The translations under genes and the position numbers were made by a program. From positions 434,001 through 498,000 of the forward strand of contig JAZAYU010000350.1 in assembly GCA_038501625.1 (NCBI GenBank): DNA of 64,000 bases. Direction: 5' to 3'. Each line of letters begins with the position of its first letter. The first letter of the stretch is position 1. Shown in pieces: positions 22,688-36,300 of the stretch. The DNA is from Corbicula japonica (Eukaryota; Mollusca; Bivalvia; Venerida; Cyrenidae). The notes beneath the pieces were generated by a model, which was given only the letters and a program-made list of their open reading frames with translations, was not told where the DNA came from and ran no database searches.

Positions 22688-24437
22688 GCTGAGCCGAAAA
22701 TACGGACTTACATTAACGGCAAATTATCCAATCAAATTCAAGGGAAATTCTTTTCAGTATAATAATTATTTTTCCTGGAAGTAATGGCATTCATCTTTAT
22801 AACCATATAGATATTACCGTACGAATAAACGTGTCTCTGAGGTGCACCAACTAAGGAAACCTAAGCGATAACTTAATTTAGATACATAATTATATCTTAT
22901 AGCCATTTTACAATAGTTTAACGATTCTGCTTATATGGTAATTTGTGCATTTTTTGCAATAATAGTAGGCAATTTGTCTTGCGTTCACTCAACACTGATT
23001 CTAAATTTTATTCTAAGTAATATCCAAAACCGCTGTGTTCTTGATGTAGCTTTTCCGAATATGAGTCGAAACCAAGTAGAACTGCAATTGACACCCAGCA
23101 AGTTCTCTTTTTACATCCATGTATAAACCCAAAAGTAATGCAAGGGAACGGAATAGTTAAAAGCACACTGCACGCTTGATGATTAAACTTTCTACAGTAG
23201 ATCGTTCCTTTGGCTCTTATCTTATAAGGCGGTGACAGGAGTTTCTGAGTTTTATTGACGTTAAGAAAAAGGAAGTTCATTAAATTGTAAACCATGCTCT
23301 CTCTTCTTCTCTTCTTCTTGGCTATGTGGTGAGGCTGTGTCTGCTGAATGAGGCATTTCCTGATAAGCGCATTTTACTTTTTTCAACATTGAAGCTCAAT
23401 CTTTTCTCGGGTCTCAGTACGGCCTTTGAGTATCTGCTTGTTTGCTTGACAAGGCTGTTAGATTGTTATGTGTTATAATGTTTGTGTGCTCAGGCACGCA
23501 ACATTGTCGAGTTGATGGGTGGGTTGGAGCTTATTCACCGAGTCAAGGTGTACGTGTTTGTTCATATAAAAACCTGTTTGGGAAAGTATGAGGTAAGTGC
23601 AACTCAGAACTTGGTTTGAACCACCAGTGGCAATTGTTTAGCAACTGACCGTTCCAAGGCAGTTACCCATCGGGTGCTCATTTTCGTTTATTGATTGTGG
23701 TGTCTTTTTTTAATTGATCATTTTATAACCCATGCGTTGGTCCTGTCTTCGTTTGGCTAGGTATAGAGGTTTTATCTTTGGATGTGGCCGTTCCTGATAT
23801 GCCTATTTAACTTTTCTGTCTAAATTTCTCTTTTGAAAATGGAGAATTTATTTTTAAAATTTTTGATTGCTGATACCCATCCTTATTTAAAAATACAGAT
23901 GTAGTCAGTTCAAAATCAATTCTTCATCAATGAAGTTTTCAATCAGTGTTTTATGGTGATTTAATTTATGTTTAAAGATTACAGGCAATATTAATTTCTC
24001 CGCTATTGTAAATTCAAAAAAAACTTAAGACATGATATTCTTTAGCGCTCTGCATTGCATGCTTAGTGATAAATCTATTTACAGTTGTTCGCTTGGCTTA
24101 CCTCTTTGTTTGCACGACGGTGGCAATGGTTGCAGGGGTTGAGGAGTGGTATGAAAGTAACGTGGAGAAAACTCTCCAAAGAACTTTATGAATAATTTAT
24201 CGAAAGTCTAACTCGTTTGAAATCAACAAAAACATGTGTGTAGTACGGAGGCCGTATTCAGTCGCTTCAGTAATGCCAATGGTCTAAACATCGGTGAGGT
24301 CGGTGCACCCTAGAAATGTTTTGCCACTGATATTAATTTTTGTGGTTTCTTTTTTGAAATTGATCATTTTATAAACACATGCTCACGAAAAAATCAAATA
24401 AAAATGTACGTCCCATGTCAGTGCAACACAAACTCAT
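22688..24437 (+). repeat. Recent 1.75-kb tandem duplication, unit 2
   Basis: It starts at GCTGAGCCG and follows unit 1 directly. Differences seen include a 17-base deletion near 23014 and a 3-base insertion near 23190. There are also a 4-base deletion near 23990, a 1-base deletion near 24025, and scattered substitutions. Confidence 0.95.
23290..24397 (+). mobile_element. Family A composite inside duplication unit 2
   Basis: The same three pieces as in unit 1, carried along by the segmental duplication and not by new insertion. Confidence 0.75.
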
Positions 24438-24439
24438 AA

Positions 24440-24680
24440 GGTGTTCATTATGAATGTTTATATTGTTGACACCGTGATATTTAAATAAAGACGGTCATAA
24501 TTTAACCCCACAAAACACTTGTCTAATATTTTTAATGTGGACTCGATTTAAAAAAAACTTATTAATTTATATCCTTCCGTTTTTGATGCACAAAAAACGA
24601 AACTGTTTTCAGTTAACAAATTGTCGTCAGTGTAAAATGTAGCTATTACAATTATGCCATCTTTGTTTTTTTATACAATT
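24440..24680. other. Unassigned sequence after the duplication
   Basis: AT-rich; nothing recognised. Confidence 0.5.
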
Positions 24681-24682
24681 AC

Positions 24683-24841
24683 AAAAGTGAAAACATAAAA
24701 TCAGGAATAGCCACACTCAGAAAACACAACCTTATCATACAGCAATAATCATACAACAACCCGAGGGATTGTCGCCTTGGAACTCAAAACAATTTTCCAC
24801 TCGGGGTTTAAACCAGGTTCTATGATGCACCAACTTCAAAT
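24683..24841 (-). mobile_element. Family A, decayed 3' end copy
   Basis: Has GTGAAAACATAAAATCAGGA, CCGAGGGATTGTCGCCTTGG and TTTAAACCAGGTTCTATGAT. It abuts a family B copy with no gap. Confidence 0.75.
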
Positions 24842-25092
24842 TCATTCTTTTATCTGGGGACCATACGCCGCTGAACATGAAATGGTATTAATCTGAAAAT
24901 ATCGCATTGAAAGTTCCATATCTAACGCCATCGTTTGGGATTGATCACATTTGTTCTGTTTATTGGTGCAAATATTGAGTTGCGCTCAACCGCGGGCTAA
25001 TAGGCGTGGGCAGTAATATGCATTTCCCTGACTGCCCATAAACAGGCTCAATTAAACCGAACCTGCATTATTTTTATTTTAGTGAACACCTG
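24842..25092 (+). mobile_element. Family B, 3' half copy
   Basis: CATTCTTTTATCTGGGGACC through ACATGAAATGGTATTAATC, GGCGTGGGCAGTAATATGC and the hairpin CAGGCTC...GAACCTG. Confidence 0.8.
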
Positions 25093-25689
25093 TAATATTG
25101 TCCGACAGCGTCATCGGCGGCATCTACGGGTAGTCACAAAACTTATTATTTCTATCATTATTATTGTGATTAAGTACTTGAATTTAGCACATGCAAGAAC
25201 AAATAGACAATATATTTCGGTCAACACGAATGATGGTTTAACATGAACTATTTGTAGAGTTATGCCCCTTTCAAATGGCTCGAACCTGAAGCTCAATGTT
25301 GCTTATAACTTTGAAAGTTCTTGTCAAATTAAAACAATACTTGGAATATGTCATTTGCGTGAACAGATCTATAACATAATTTAAAAATAACTGTAATTTA
25401 CTTTTTATGACTTAAGAGTGTTATAACGATACTTAACATTTATCGTTTGCGTGAAAAAAGCTATTTATGACAACAAGAATAATTGACTTTTCGAGTGATT
25501 ACAGTTTAAAATGATTTAAACATGAAATTTAATGTTGCGCTTTCTTATGAAACATGCCCTTTTGGCATTATTTTAAAAAAAAAAACTATATCATCAACAT
25601 GAAAACAAATGAAAAAGAATAACAACTCCAAGTTTATTATTATTCTATGGGTGATGCTTCTTATATCTGACTTGAAGAAACCTGAAGTT

Positions 25690-26326
25690 ATTTTATTATA
25701 CTGCAAAGAAATTTGCTTGAATTTGATTGGATAATTTGCCGTTGATGTATATTCGTATTTACGGATCGGCCGTAGATATGAACGCACGTGCCTTAATTTC
25801 CCTCTCTGACCTCACACCTTTTGTTGTCGTCCGCCATTTTGTTTTGAATTTCCGTAAAAATGCGTAATTTGAAGCCGATCTTGTAAATTATAAAGCCGTT
25901 TGCTTATGGATTACTAAAAGTGTTACAGAAAATATTTGTGTTATGTTTTTAACGTTGAAAACGATCAGATTATTCTCAAATTTTGTAAATAAATATCAAA
26001 TCGATAATCCATTCAATTTCTATAGAAGTGACGTCATGCAGGTAAATATATGACGTCGGACATGTAATTATTGAGGTTCTCAGAGGGGAATTAGGCAATG
26101 CGGCATTAAATAAGCGAAATAAATAAAAAATCGATATTTTCTTATTATTTTTGTCTGAAAAAGTCTTTGCAGTATAATAAAACAATTATTTGGTTCCTTG
26201 AAAGGGTATGTGAAAATATATTACCGGTCTGGGTGTCATATTATCCCTCGCCTGCGGCTCGGGTAATATGACACCAAGACCGGCAATATATCCTCACATT
26301 CCCTGTCAAGAAACCAAATAACTAAA
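25690..26326. mobile_element. Family D element, copy 2 (reversed)
   Basis: It reads as the inverse of 20122-20990: CAAATTTGCTTGAATTTG-like end, GTATTTACGG half-palindrome, GTCGTCCGCCATTTTG, TGACGTCA at 26029 and TGACGTCG at 26051. The fold-back block follows (26188-26319; arms CCGGTCTGGGTGTCATATTA and TAATATGACACCAAGACCGG). Confidence 0.65.
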
Positions 26327-26329
26327 TAA

Positions 26330-28085
26330 CATTTAAAGAAACTGTCATGTGTGAATACTATCTGAAAATTATATCCAAAGGAATTTAACATGAAACTTAC
26401 GTTGCGTATTTTCTTAAAGTACTTGTAATTTAGTTTTTTTGTTCAAAGATTCAAAAAACATTTATCTGGAAATTAAAGTTGCAAATTGGTTTGAAATAAC
26501 TGTGCTTTTGACACGAAACTTAGACTTTAAAGTCTGCACAAACAACATTTGATTTAGAAACAAGATTTTACTGCTGATGCACTTGCTCCTATTTAAAACC
26601 ACGTTTGGCCCTTAAATTTAATGCAATCAAGCATATATAGCATGTTCTTGTAATATTAATGACCAACATTTCAACTTCTTGCAAACAGGCGATACATCCG
26701 TGGATCACTAAACACTACACTGTTTAATAGGCGTGAACTTCGTTTATATACTTGTTTCATGAATGTTCTTTTATTTCTAAATTAGTTCAAAAACATTTTT
26801 TAAAATTCATATCGGAACGAAAAAAAACAACAAAACAACCACACATTTTTTGAGAGTGATTATTCGTTCGGCACCTGCAATGATACAATAGAATTCGATT
26901 CGTTTATGCCAAATAGGAACTGATTTAAAGTTCAACGCTCAAGCTTGAACTTAAGGCATTGCTCCGTTCGCCATTGCTATGTCATATCTAAAAATAAGAA
27001 TATCACAATCTCTTAAATGGAACAATGCAGTCCCCTCAAACTTTGCACAAATCTATGCTATAAGTGTATTATTATTTTACATACTTAAAGAGAAGTTAAA
27101 ACAATAAAGAAAAATAATTAGATCTTAAAACTCCTTAAAATTCTATTTGCAGTTTATCACAAAAAACTAAGCAACACAAAACAACAATTCAATGCCAACA
27201 TGAGCGAAATGATACTGGCAAGAATATCTTAGGTCCTTGAAGAGAACTTTAAATATTATGAACAGAGAAATCAACATTCTTATTTTTGGTCATCCATTTT
27301 CGCGACCAGGAAATTGAAGGTCAAACACACTTTTACAAATAACTCACATTGTTAACGTTTGTTAGACCGAGGACCTTAGATAATTTTGTCAGTAACTCAA
27401 TACTTATGAAGACATTTATATTGATGTTTGGTGTTGCTTCGTTTTTGTGATAACTTACAAATGGAATGTTAGGGAATTTTTTTTACTGTTCTAACTGTTC
27501 TTAGCATATGTAAATTAAACATACATTTATAACATTAGTTTGTGTAATGTTTTACTGAGCTGCCTTGTTCCGTTTGAAAGATTTTGATAGTTTTCTTTTT
27601 TGTCTATGACTTAGCAACGACGAACGGAGCAACACCTTAAAAAGTGTTTGCATTTCTAAAACAGCCGAATAGCTCAGATCGATTACCGTGTACTTTTGAA
27701 ATGAAAACGTTGTAGCTTGAAAAGTTTGGTCGGGTACGGGAAAACATAATTTCAAGTCGTCATCCTACGATCTCAGGAGTTTTGAAAACCGTTGGATTCG
27801 AAAACCGTTGGAATCGAAGTTATTACTTATGATTTGTAGCGATACAATTCTGCATCGATCTAAAGACATATATGGTGTCTAGTGCATTGCATTCCTCCAA
27901 GCAATCTATGGTTGTTTAAAAACGATTGAGGGGTGTATACAAATTATGGAAGAAATGTAATTTCTGGTTTTCATAAAGAACAGTCATGAACACCCAAACA
28001 ATGAACAAGCGTGCAAAATTTCGAAAAGGTTATTTAATTTTTAATCACGAAATAATTATTTTTCGGTATACAATTTAATTTCCTT
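26330..28085. other. Intergenic sequence 3' of the GGNG gene
   Basis: AT-rich; no gene or known repeat recognised. Confidence 0.5.
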
Positions 28086-28098
28086 TTTATTTTTTATT
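28086..28098 (-). terminator. Poly(A) signals of the GGNG gene
   Basis: Two overlapping-spaced AATAAA hexamers on the minus strand (28098-28093 and 28091-28086) lie about 160 bases past the stop codon. No earlier perfect AATAAA occurs after the stop. The implied 3' UTR is about 180 bases. Confidence 0.5.
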
Positions 28099-28257
28099 TT
28101 TTTGAAAATAAAATTCCAACTTATTTTTTAAGAAGATAGTGTTTCTGAATAAGTGATAAAAAATTAAATAAATTGAATAAAATGTCATGAGAAGTTCCAA
28201 GTAACTTCCAGCGGGAGACGTTGCTGTGACCTTTAAAAGGTCATGTAGCATGTATCA

Positions 28258-28308
28258 CTATCGCTTGAAAATGTACTCGTCAGAGTCCTCTACCCGTCTT
28301 TTCAGCAA
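28258..28308 (-). CDS. GGNG: GGNG precursor exon 4 (C-terminal peptide and stop)
   Basis: The acceptor has a strong pyrimidine tract (TTTTTATTTTCAG). The exon continues in phase 0 and codes LLKRRVEDSDEYIFKR before TAG at 28260-28258. The K-R-R and terminal K-R sites would free the nonapeptide VEDSDEYIF, which has an acidic start and an aromatic end. Whether it is active is unknown. Confidence 0.85.
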   Translation of the reverse strand: MLKRRVEDSDEYIFKR

Positions 28309-30209
28309 CTGAAAATAAAAACAAAACAATACATACTTTACATTTACTCAAAATTAGCATTCGCTAGTCGTTTTTCTTCCACACACGAAAGAAAAAATGC
28401 TTTCACTCTAAGACAGCGATGGCAACGGTAACAAATTATTTGTGAAGTACGTAAAAGCAGTAACCTGCTAACATTGTTTTCTAGACTTGAGAAGCATAGA
28501 CAATGACTTCTTATCTTAGAGTCGTCCATTCAATTAATGTTCGGAGTCTTCTAGACTTGTTTCAGTGTAGAAACTCCTTATGCGCCGAAACGACTTTATT
28601 CCATATGTATAAGATCATAAAATTAGGGAAACATGCAAACAGTGTCAAAACTGTTCTAATGCACCCTATTAGTATTAACTATAATAATGACGAGACATTA
28701 AGACTGTTGTATTAACATTACAGTTTTTTTACCAACTTACCATTATGTATAACATTTTCTGGTACATGAAATTCGAGACTGTTTCGAAGTCGGCACATGT
28801 ACTTTTATTCATGGGCATAGAATTGTGTGGCTTTCGGTAAAATGACATTTTCGATGGTACAATATGACTATTTTCATGCTTTTGATTTTCGTTCAATACT
28901 ATATTTTGTGGCCGTCTTGAATTCGTGAATCAATCTGGCAAACAAATCTATGAAAATTAGTTTCCCACGAAAATAAGTGAATGCTCAGTATATCGTAAAA
29001 GGGTTCAACAACCGATTATGCGTAAAGCTTTACGCCTGTTAGATCAAATGAATAATAAACTTCTGTGAAATAAAAATTGACAAAAAAACTTTGTACTTAA
29101 TTAAACTCACCAGTTCTCCAAGGAGGGTTTTAACTTTTTCTATTTCTTGTTCTCTGTCAAAAGATATATCCGGATAAATTGATTCAATATCGTCTATATT
29201 CATCGGATGTGAAATATCAGATTCTGTGGATAAACTACCGGATCCTTGTCCAAAAGACAACTGCCGCATTCTGTCCGAAAATGGTGTTCTGTCCGATAAA
29301 GCATTTCTATCCAATATAGCATCTCTGTCCGATAACGGAGTTCGTTCTAACAAAGGAGTTTTGTCCGACAAAAGTAACTGTCGCAAAATGAATTGTTTGT
29401 CACTTAAATCCATGTCTTGACTTTGTTCTGTGGGTCCCGATCTTTTACCGTTTCCTGAAATTAGACATGTTTAATAGATTTGCATGGAAATTAGAAAGTC
29501 CTTGTACTGTACATATACAAACATACTGCATGCCTTATTTACTTGATCATATTTCTCGGAAAAATGGAATGTGCATCATTTGCTAAAGGAAGGTGATATC
29601 ATGCCTATCATTTCAAAAGTTGTATTTATGTTGTTAATGGCTTATAAAAACATAATTGCTGTAATACAGCATTCTTAAGTTTAACTGAGTTAATTCGGTA
29701 TTATTTTCTTTCAAGTTACTGACATTCATGACATAAATGACTAGCTGATAGGTTCGATTTCTATTTAAAGACTTCTGAAATATCAAACAATAAAGTCTTA
29801 ACACATTTAGACCATCATCTTTAGTTGACCATATTCCGTAATCTTATTTGTTTATGAAAACAAAACAGTAGGTTCCAATTACTAGTATGATGTTAATTTT
29901 AAAATAGCAATTATCGAAATTAATCGAAACTTTTTCATAATATCAATCAGTTTCAAGCACTTTTCTAAAATGATCATATTCATCGTCATTCATATCGGTA
30001 AATATATCACCAAATTAAATTATCTGTCAGACAACTTAGAACTGAGATCACAAAAGTCTGACATACCAAATAATTGATACTCCCAAATGAGCTCCTGCAC
30101 AGTGTCTGTTTAGACTTATTGAGACAATCCTATAATTGTTATGCTTTTATCAACTGGTTACAAAGTGATACCAGAGATTAAGAGACGAAAGAGAGAGAGA
30201 GGCAGATGA

Positions 30210-30253
<44 letters not shown>

Positions 30254-30257
30254 ACGA

Positions 30258-30345
<88 letters not shown>

Positions 30346-33300
30346 ACCACTCGCGATATATAATACAAAATAATAGTAAAGCATGAAGAAAATAGATACA
30401 ATATGGATACCATGTAATCGTTTATAAATATATGTATTAGACATCATACAAGGCATAAAGAATGAAAATTTTTTAAAATGATCGTACATAATTTGTGAAA
30501 GTTAAACTATAAGTATTTGCTCATTATATCAGACAGATGCAGACAAAAGCTTTGACTACAGGCAATTTTGAAGTCTTCTTCTACTTTAACTTTTATTTCT
30601 TTCCGTGTTACATACAAGGTACAACAAGAATTGATTTATTAAATACAAACACTCAGCGGATTACAACGGGGACTGACAAAAATGGAAGAGTATACTATTG
30701 AAGAAGAGCGCATCCATTGGCATACCGATGTTATTGAATAGAGCTGTCAAAGATGTTTGGTAAGATACACAGAAAGTTATATTTTAAAGTTTAAAAAATC
30801 GCGGTTCATTAAGACGAGCTGATATGGACTGAGAACCAAGACAATTATAAAAATTGGGATTTATTGATTTTTAAAATATAATTTCATCATTTAGTATTAG
30901 TTTTAACAAAAATATCAAAGAAAAGAACTTTCGAGACACTGTTAGTAGTAAAAATTTTTTGACAGTTCTCTGCCGACCAAAAGTGTGGTTACCTCAAAGG
31001 TTCTCTTAATCGTTTATTGTAAATATACGTTCCTTATCATCACCCACATCATTTCTTATCATCGTCATAATAATCATATTTCAGAGATAGTATCCCCTTA
31101 AACTTATTTTTTTTAAATTGTAATAATTTACTATTACTTGTTTATTTCTTGAGGGATTTACAGTATTTGAACAAAAGATACTTAACATCTTCCACATTAT
31201 GCATGGTAAGATTTATCTTTTTTCTACAGGCACATTCAATTACATACGTATACCAATTTGATTTCAAAGATACATTCGGAGGCATATGTCAATTTCAGTG
31301 ACAGCTATTGTTTTAATTATTTGTCTAGACTTGAACTTCGAATAAGTTTGTTGAAAAAAAGATAAAAACACAATTATTAGTCTGTGGCATAGATTGCGCG
31401 TTTGTTTGTTGCTCAGAAATTGATAAAGCTGTTTTCACTAATTCATTTTCCATTTATGGCTGAAATCCAACTGCAAAAAAGTTTAATCAAATCTCGATGC
31501 ATGCTCTGGATCCATGGTTCCTTTGATAATGAATACACTTGCAATGAGTACAAAGAACTCTCAAGTTTCATATTCACCGATTATAATGGCTACTGATTGA
31601 TAGTTAAATGCAATCATCTCATACGTGTCTGCTGTTTTGATTCATGTGATAAAACCTATCTGCAAGCAATAACAGCAACTGGTACTAATTAAAAGCAGCA
31701 AACCGATTAAATGACTAAAATTCTTCAAATATTGTCGATGTATTGATGAAATATGATCATGGAAAACGTAACAAAATTTATGTATGCAATCAACAGATCA
31801 CATGCTTATATGTTTGATCAAATCGTAAAAATCATAACAAATAGTAATCGAAATTAAAACCATCGAGAGAACCCATTTAGAACTGTCTCAAAATATTAAA
31901 AGCAGGTTCTTAGGTGTATACACAGTATACAATCGTTCATTGATCACAATCTATGTTGTGCATATTATGACGTTGGTCATTGAACTCTTGATAACATTTC
32001 ATAAACAGCAGCGTATGGTACCCAAATAACGGAAGTAGTTTGTCTGAGAAAGCAAAATAATATTATTAAGACATTGGCTGATGGTTATAAAACTGAGATT
32101 GAAAACCAGTCTCAATTATCAACAAGTTGATTGGCTGAAATGGCGACCGATCTCAGTTTTAAAACCTTGGGGTCGACCTGGTATCTGAGAATATAAATCC
32201 TGCACTTCACGTCATAAGCCAAATGCAAAAAAAATAAAAAGCAGACGGTATATTTTTCAGTAATAGACCACAGTTTTAATCTAAACTAGCTATGACATTG
32301 AAACCACCCACGTACAAATCGGCCTCAATAAGAATCAAATTGTTTTAGATGATAAAAATATTGTTTATGACGTTAAGTGGCAGATGAGCAGAAAATATGT
32401 ATCTTCATTGTTTATTTCCGTAACATCATTTTGTGCTTTTCTGAAAGAAGCATTGGCCCGCAAGTAACACAATACCGTCATTAACTATTTTCTATTGTGT
32501 TGATGTGTGATAGTCTGATAATTGTGACATGCCATTGATTAATAGCATGAGATATCTGTAGGACAAATGTTCAAAGAAAAATCGAAATTGTGAAAGTGTT
32601 ACAATTTTAATGGTTGTTTATGTCGCACATTTTTTTCTCTGGCATATCAAAACTATCCAACAAATATAAATTAATATCGCTGAATATAATTTTCATTTAA
32701 TTTGCCAATATTGTTGTATCCGCTTATGACTTTTGCAGACAGAGAAATGACCTGCAAGCGTTTTACAACGAAGAGCAAAGATGAACTTACTTGCTGTGGC
32801 GTTATACGTACATGCGTACATGTATTATTCAAAATAATTATGATACCAGCGAAAATAAACGTTAAAACCCTCTTACACTGTAAGCAGGTACAAGTTTCCT
32901 TGGTAAATTAACTTAAACTTGTTCGTATACAATGTTGAACGCATGATCAGTTGTTCCTTTTCAATAGGGAAATACGCAGTATTTAAATGTTTAATTCAAA
33001 AAGCATTATTTAGTTTCAATGAATTTAAATCCACCCTTTTTCCCTTTCCATTACATTGCATATATTTGACTTTAAAGAAAACAAATGTTCCTCTGGTTTC
33101 CCATTTTTCGTTATTTGTTTGCGGCGTCTTATTTGAATTTGACATGCTAATAAACACATGGTCTCTTTTCCTCTCTTCATATCGCTGCATGAAGAAGCTG
33201 TGTTTTGTGAGTGTGGCGATTCCTGACATGCATATTTAACTCTTTTTTTTAACGCATTAAGATATATAAAAATCGATATAATTTGCAATTTTTGCCCCAA

Positions 33301-36300
33301 AAACCAAACGGCACAGAAAAGTCGTTCGATTTTCATAGTAAATCACAGTTCGCATAGCTCGTCAAACTTATTTGGGAAAAAGGTAAAATATGCAATGTCA
33401 AAGTGGGGGCATGCTAAATTCTGAATTGCCAAGGGACAGCTCGATAAACCGAGACTAGAATATATTTGAACATACTGTTTGGTCGTCTTTCATACACACT
33501 TTTAATACTTAAACATTTAGTGTAAATCTAAGAACGTCAGGTGTGAACTTTCTATGAAACTGTAGAGAAACAGTGGCTGTGTTACGTTTCATGACGACAA
33601 TTTCATCAATAAAACATGTAACATTTCTACAACTACTTCTATTCCCCCTTCTCCTCCTCCTCCTACTACTACTACTTCTACTAACAATAAAAATAATTAT
33701 AATAATAAACATAAAAATTGATGTCACAACTGTGGTTGGAAATTAAATTGAACGCCTTTAATCCTATATGTGCGTTTAGATATTTCTGTTGTTTGAGCGG
33801 TTAGTTTTTATAAGAGGGTGGCAGCAATAAAATATTTTTGTTTATGTTCATGTATCTCATAGCACTGATTCAAAGTTATAATGTATCACGTTTTTCTTTT
33901 TGCTAAATATACTTTTCAATTACAAAATAGATGCTTGCTGCTAAGATGCTCCATTGCGTCAAGCACACGAAACTCATTTTACAGCATTGTTTATCTCTAT
34001 TTAGATTTTGCGATAAGCCCGTTAAAGCAGCTGAATATCTGAAACAACTTTAAATTCTTTAAAGACACCATACAATTTATGACAAAATAGTGGTTGTTAC
34101 AAAAGCCGGTTTGCATGAAACGTAATATGTACTGTATTAAGAGTGTTAGAGTTCATCTGATTATTCCAGAGAACGCGTGTTTTTCTATACTACATGTATT
34201 ATATTCATTTTACGTACAGATTTTCGCTAAAAGTTTAGAAATGTAAAGATCCGATTAAATTCCCAGAAGCCGGATTTATTATTGACAAATTATGGTGCGT
34301 TGCTTGATTTTAAGCGTTTAGCGAAATTCCCTTTAATCAAATAATATTTCTGTATGAAATTCTTGTGCGTCAACATATCGGTAGATTAAGTCTTCGCTGA
34401 GGCATGAAAACAAATCTCCAGAAGGCAGATGCGTTGTTAAGGAAGCTAGGCAAATTCCATGTCCGATAAAATATTTTGGTATCAAGACAACTTATTATAT
34501 TTATATGTTTTTAAAGCAATGGCCTAATAATATGATACTTATCAATCAGAATGTTTTAGGGCATGTTAGTGAACAAATGTCACCAGCCTTAAATGGGCTG
34601 TGACGATGCCAATTTCTATATTAGTATTAAAGGCTGATTAAAGCATGGCTATGATTTCTTTTTTTCTAGGAATAATACGGATTAAAATTTCAAGCTCTTT
34701 TCTGATTGAAAGATATAAGAAATTAAAAATTTTACTTAAATTTTATTTCAAGTGTTTGCAGGAATAAGTTTGAAATTGAAAATATATATATTTCTTTTTT
34801 GAATTTAAAGGTCCTCTTTTTGACAGAAATTTTGGGAGTGCTCAAAGGTCAATGACTCTTATCTTAATGTTTCACATTCAATTTACCCATAAGTCTGTGG
34901 TGTCTGGAGTCAGCGGCTACTAGCAAAACAAAGTAGTTGTATGGAACAGGGTTAGACTGCTATCACAACTTTCACCTTGGATTGGTCTAGACCTTACAAT
35001 GGAACAGGGTTAGACTGCTATCACAACTTTCACCTTGGATTGGTCTAGACCTTACAATAGAACAGGGTAAGACTGCTATCACAACTTTCATCTTGGATTG
35101 GTCTAGACCTTACAATGGAACAGGGTTAGACTGCTATCACATCTTTCACCTTGGATTGGTCTAGACCTTACAATGGAACAGGGTTAGACTGCTATCACAA
35201 CTTTCACCTTGGATTGGTCTAGACCTTACAATGGAACAGGGTTAGACTGCTATCACATCTTTCACCTTGGATTGGTCTAGACCTTACAATGGAACAGGGT
35301 TAGACTGCTATCACATCTTTCACCTTGGATTGGTCTAGACCTTACAATGGAACAGGGTTAGACTGCTATCACATCTTTCACCTTGGATTGGTCTAGACCT
35401 TACAATGGAACAGGGTTAGACTGCTATCACATCTTTCACCTTGGATTGGTCTAGACCTTACAATGGAACAGGGTTAGACTGCTATCACATCTTTCACCTT
35501 GGATTGGTCTAGACCTTACAATGGAACAGGGTTAGACTGCTATCACATCTTTCACCTTGGATTGGTCTAGACCTTACAATGGAACAGGGTTAGACTGCTA
35601 TCACATCTTTCACCTTGGATTGGTCTAGACCTTACAATGGAACAGGGTTAGACTGCTATCACAACTTTCACCTTGGATTGGTCTAGACCTTACAATGGAA
35701 CAGGGTTAGACTGCTATCACATCTTTCACCTTGGATTGGTCTAGACCTTACAATTAACAATGGAACATTATTGAGTAGTCTTTAACCTCATGTGTTAAAA
35801 TTTCAATAAGTTAAATTTTGTGTTAACAATATTCCTATTAAAACATGTTCAGTTTTGTACTAAATTTTAAGAAAGCATTTCCAGAAGAAAATAAAATGTT
35901 TTTATCACATCTTTAAAAAACACACCACTCTTGTTTGAAATACTTTTGCACATTGAAAACAAGTGAAAACATTTTAAAATTTAAGCATGAATTTGATTTA
36001 TTACAGTCCGCTATAATCGTGTGCTTACATGACAACTTGATTTAAAAGCGAATACAATTATTTGTTGACGGAACACACAATAACCTAAGAATAATCATAG
36101 AAATATATACAGATACAAATCAATGGTTTTTGGTTTCTTATTTCAAACAAAACGGATAATTTGAATCGTAATTGAGCCATGGTCGTGTCTGAAATATTTG
36201 ATAAAAATTATATTTAGCACTTAATTGTCAACAAATTTCCAGGTAATTGTGTAATGCATTCGTGGGTTGCCAATTATAGGAAAATCTGTAAGTGTACCTC

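Noticed and set aside
21257..23295. Two nearly identical antisense ORFs of 93 and 95 codons
   Set aside because: The likeness comes from the recent 1.76-kb duplication; one copy has a 17-base deletion that changes the end. No homology was recognised.
28344..28529. Minus-strand 61-codon ORF between exons 3 and 4
   Set aside because: It lies inside intron 3, whose donor and acceptor are both canonical and in phase without it.
29226..29420. Plus-strand 64-codon ORF with L-S-D-K repeats
   Set aside because: It is the shadow of GGNG exon 3. It is open only because the 18-bp repeat is near-palindromic, and it has no splice context.
30150..30489. Two antisense ORFs of 87 and 103 codons rich in F-F-L-S
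   Set aside because: They are translations of the AAAG microsatellite, which has no stop on that strand.
34941..35752. Regular repeat array that could suggest CRISPR
   Set aside because: The 58-bp units are contiguous with no unique spacers, in a eukaryotic intron; it is a minisatellite.
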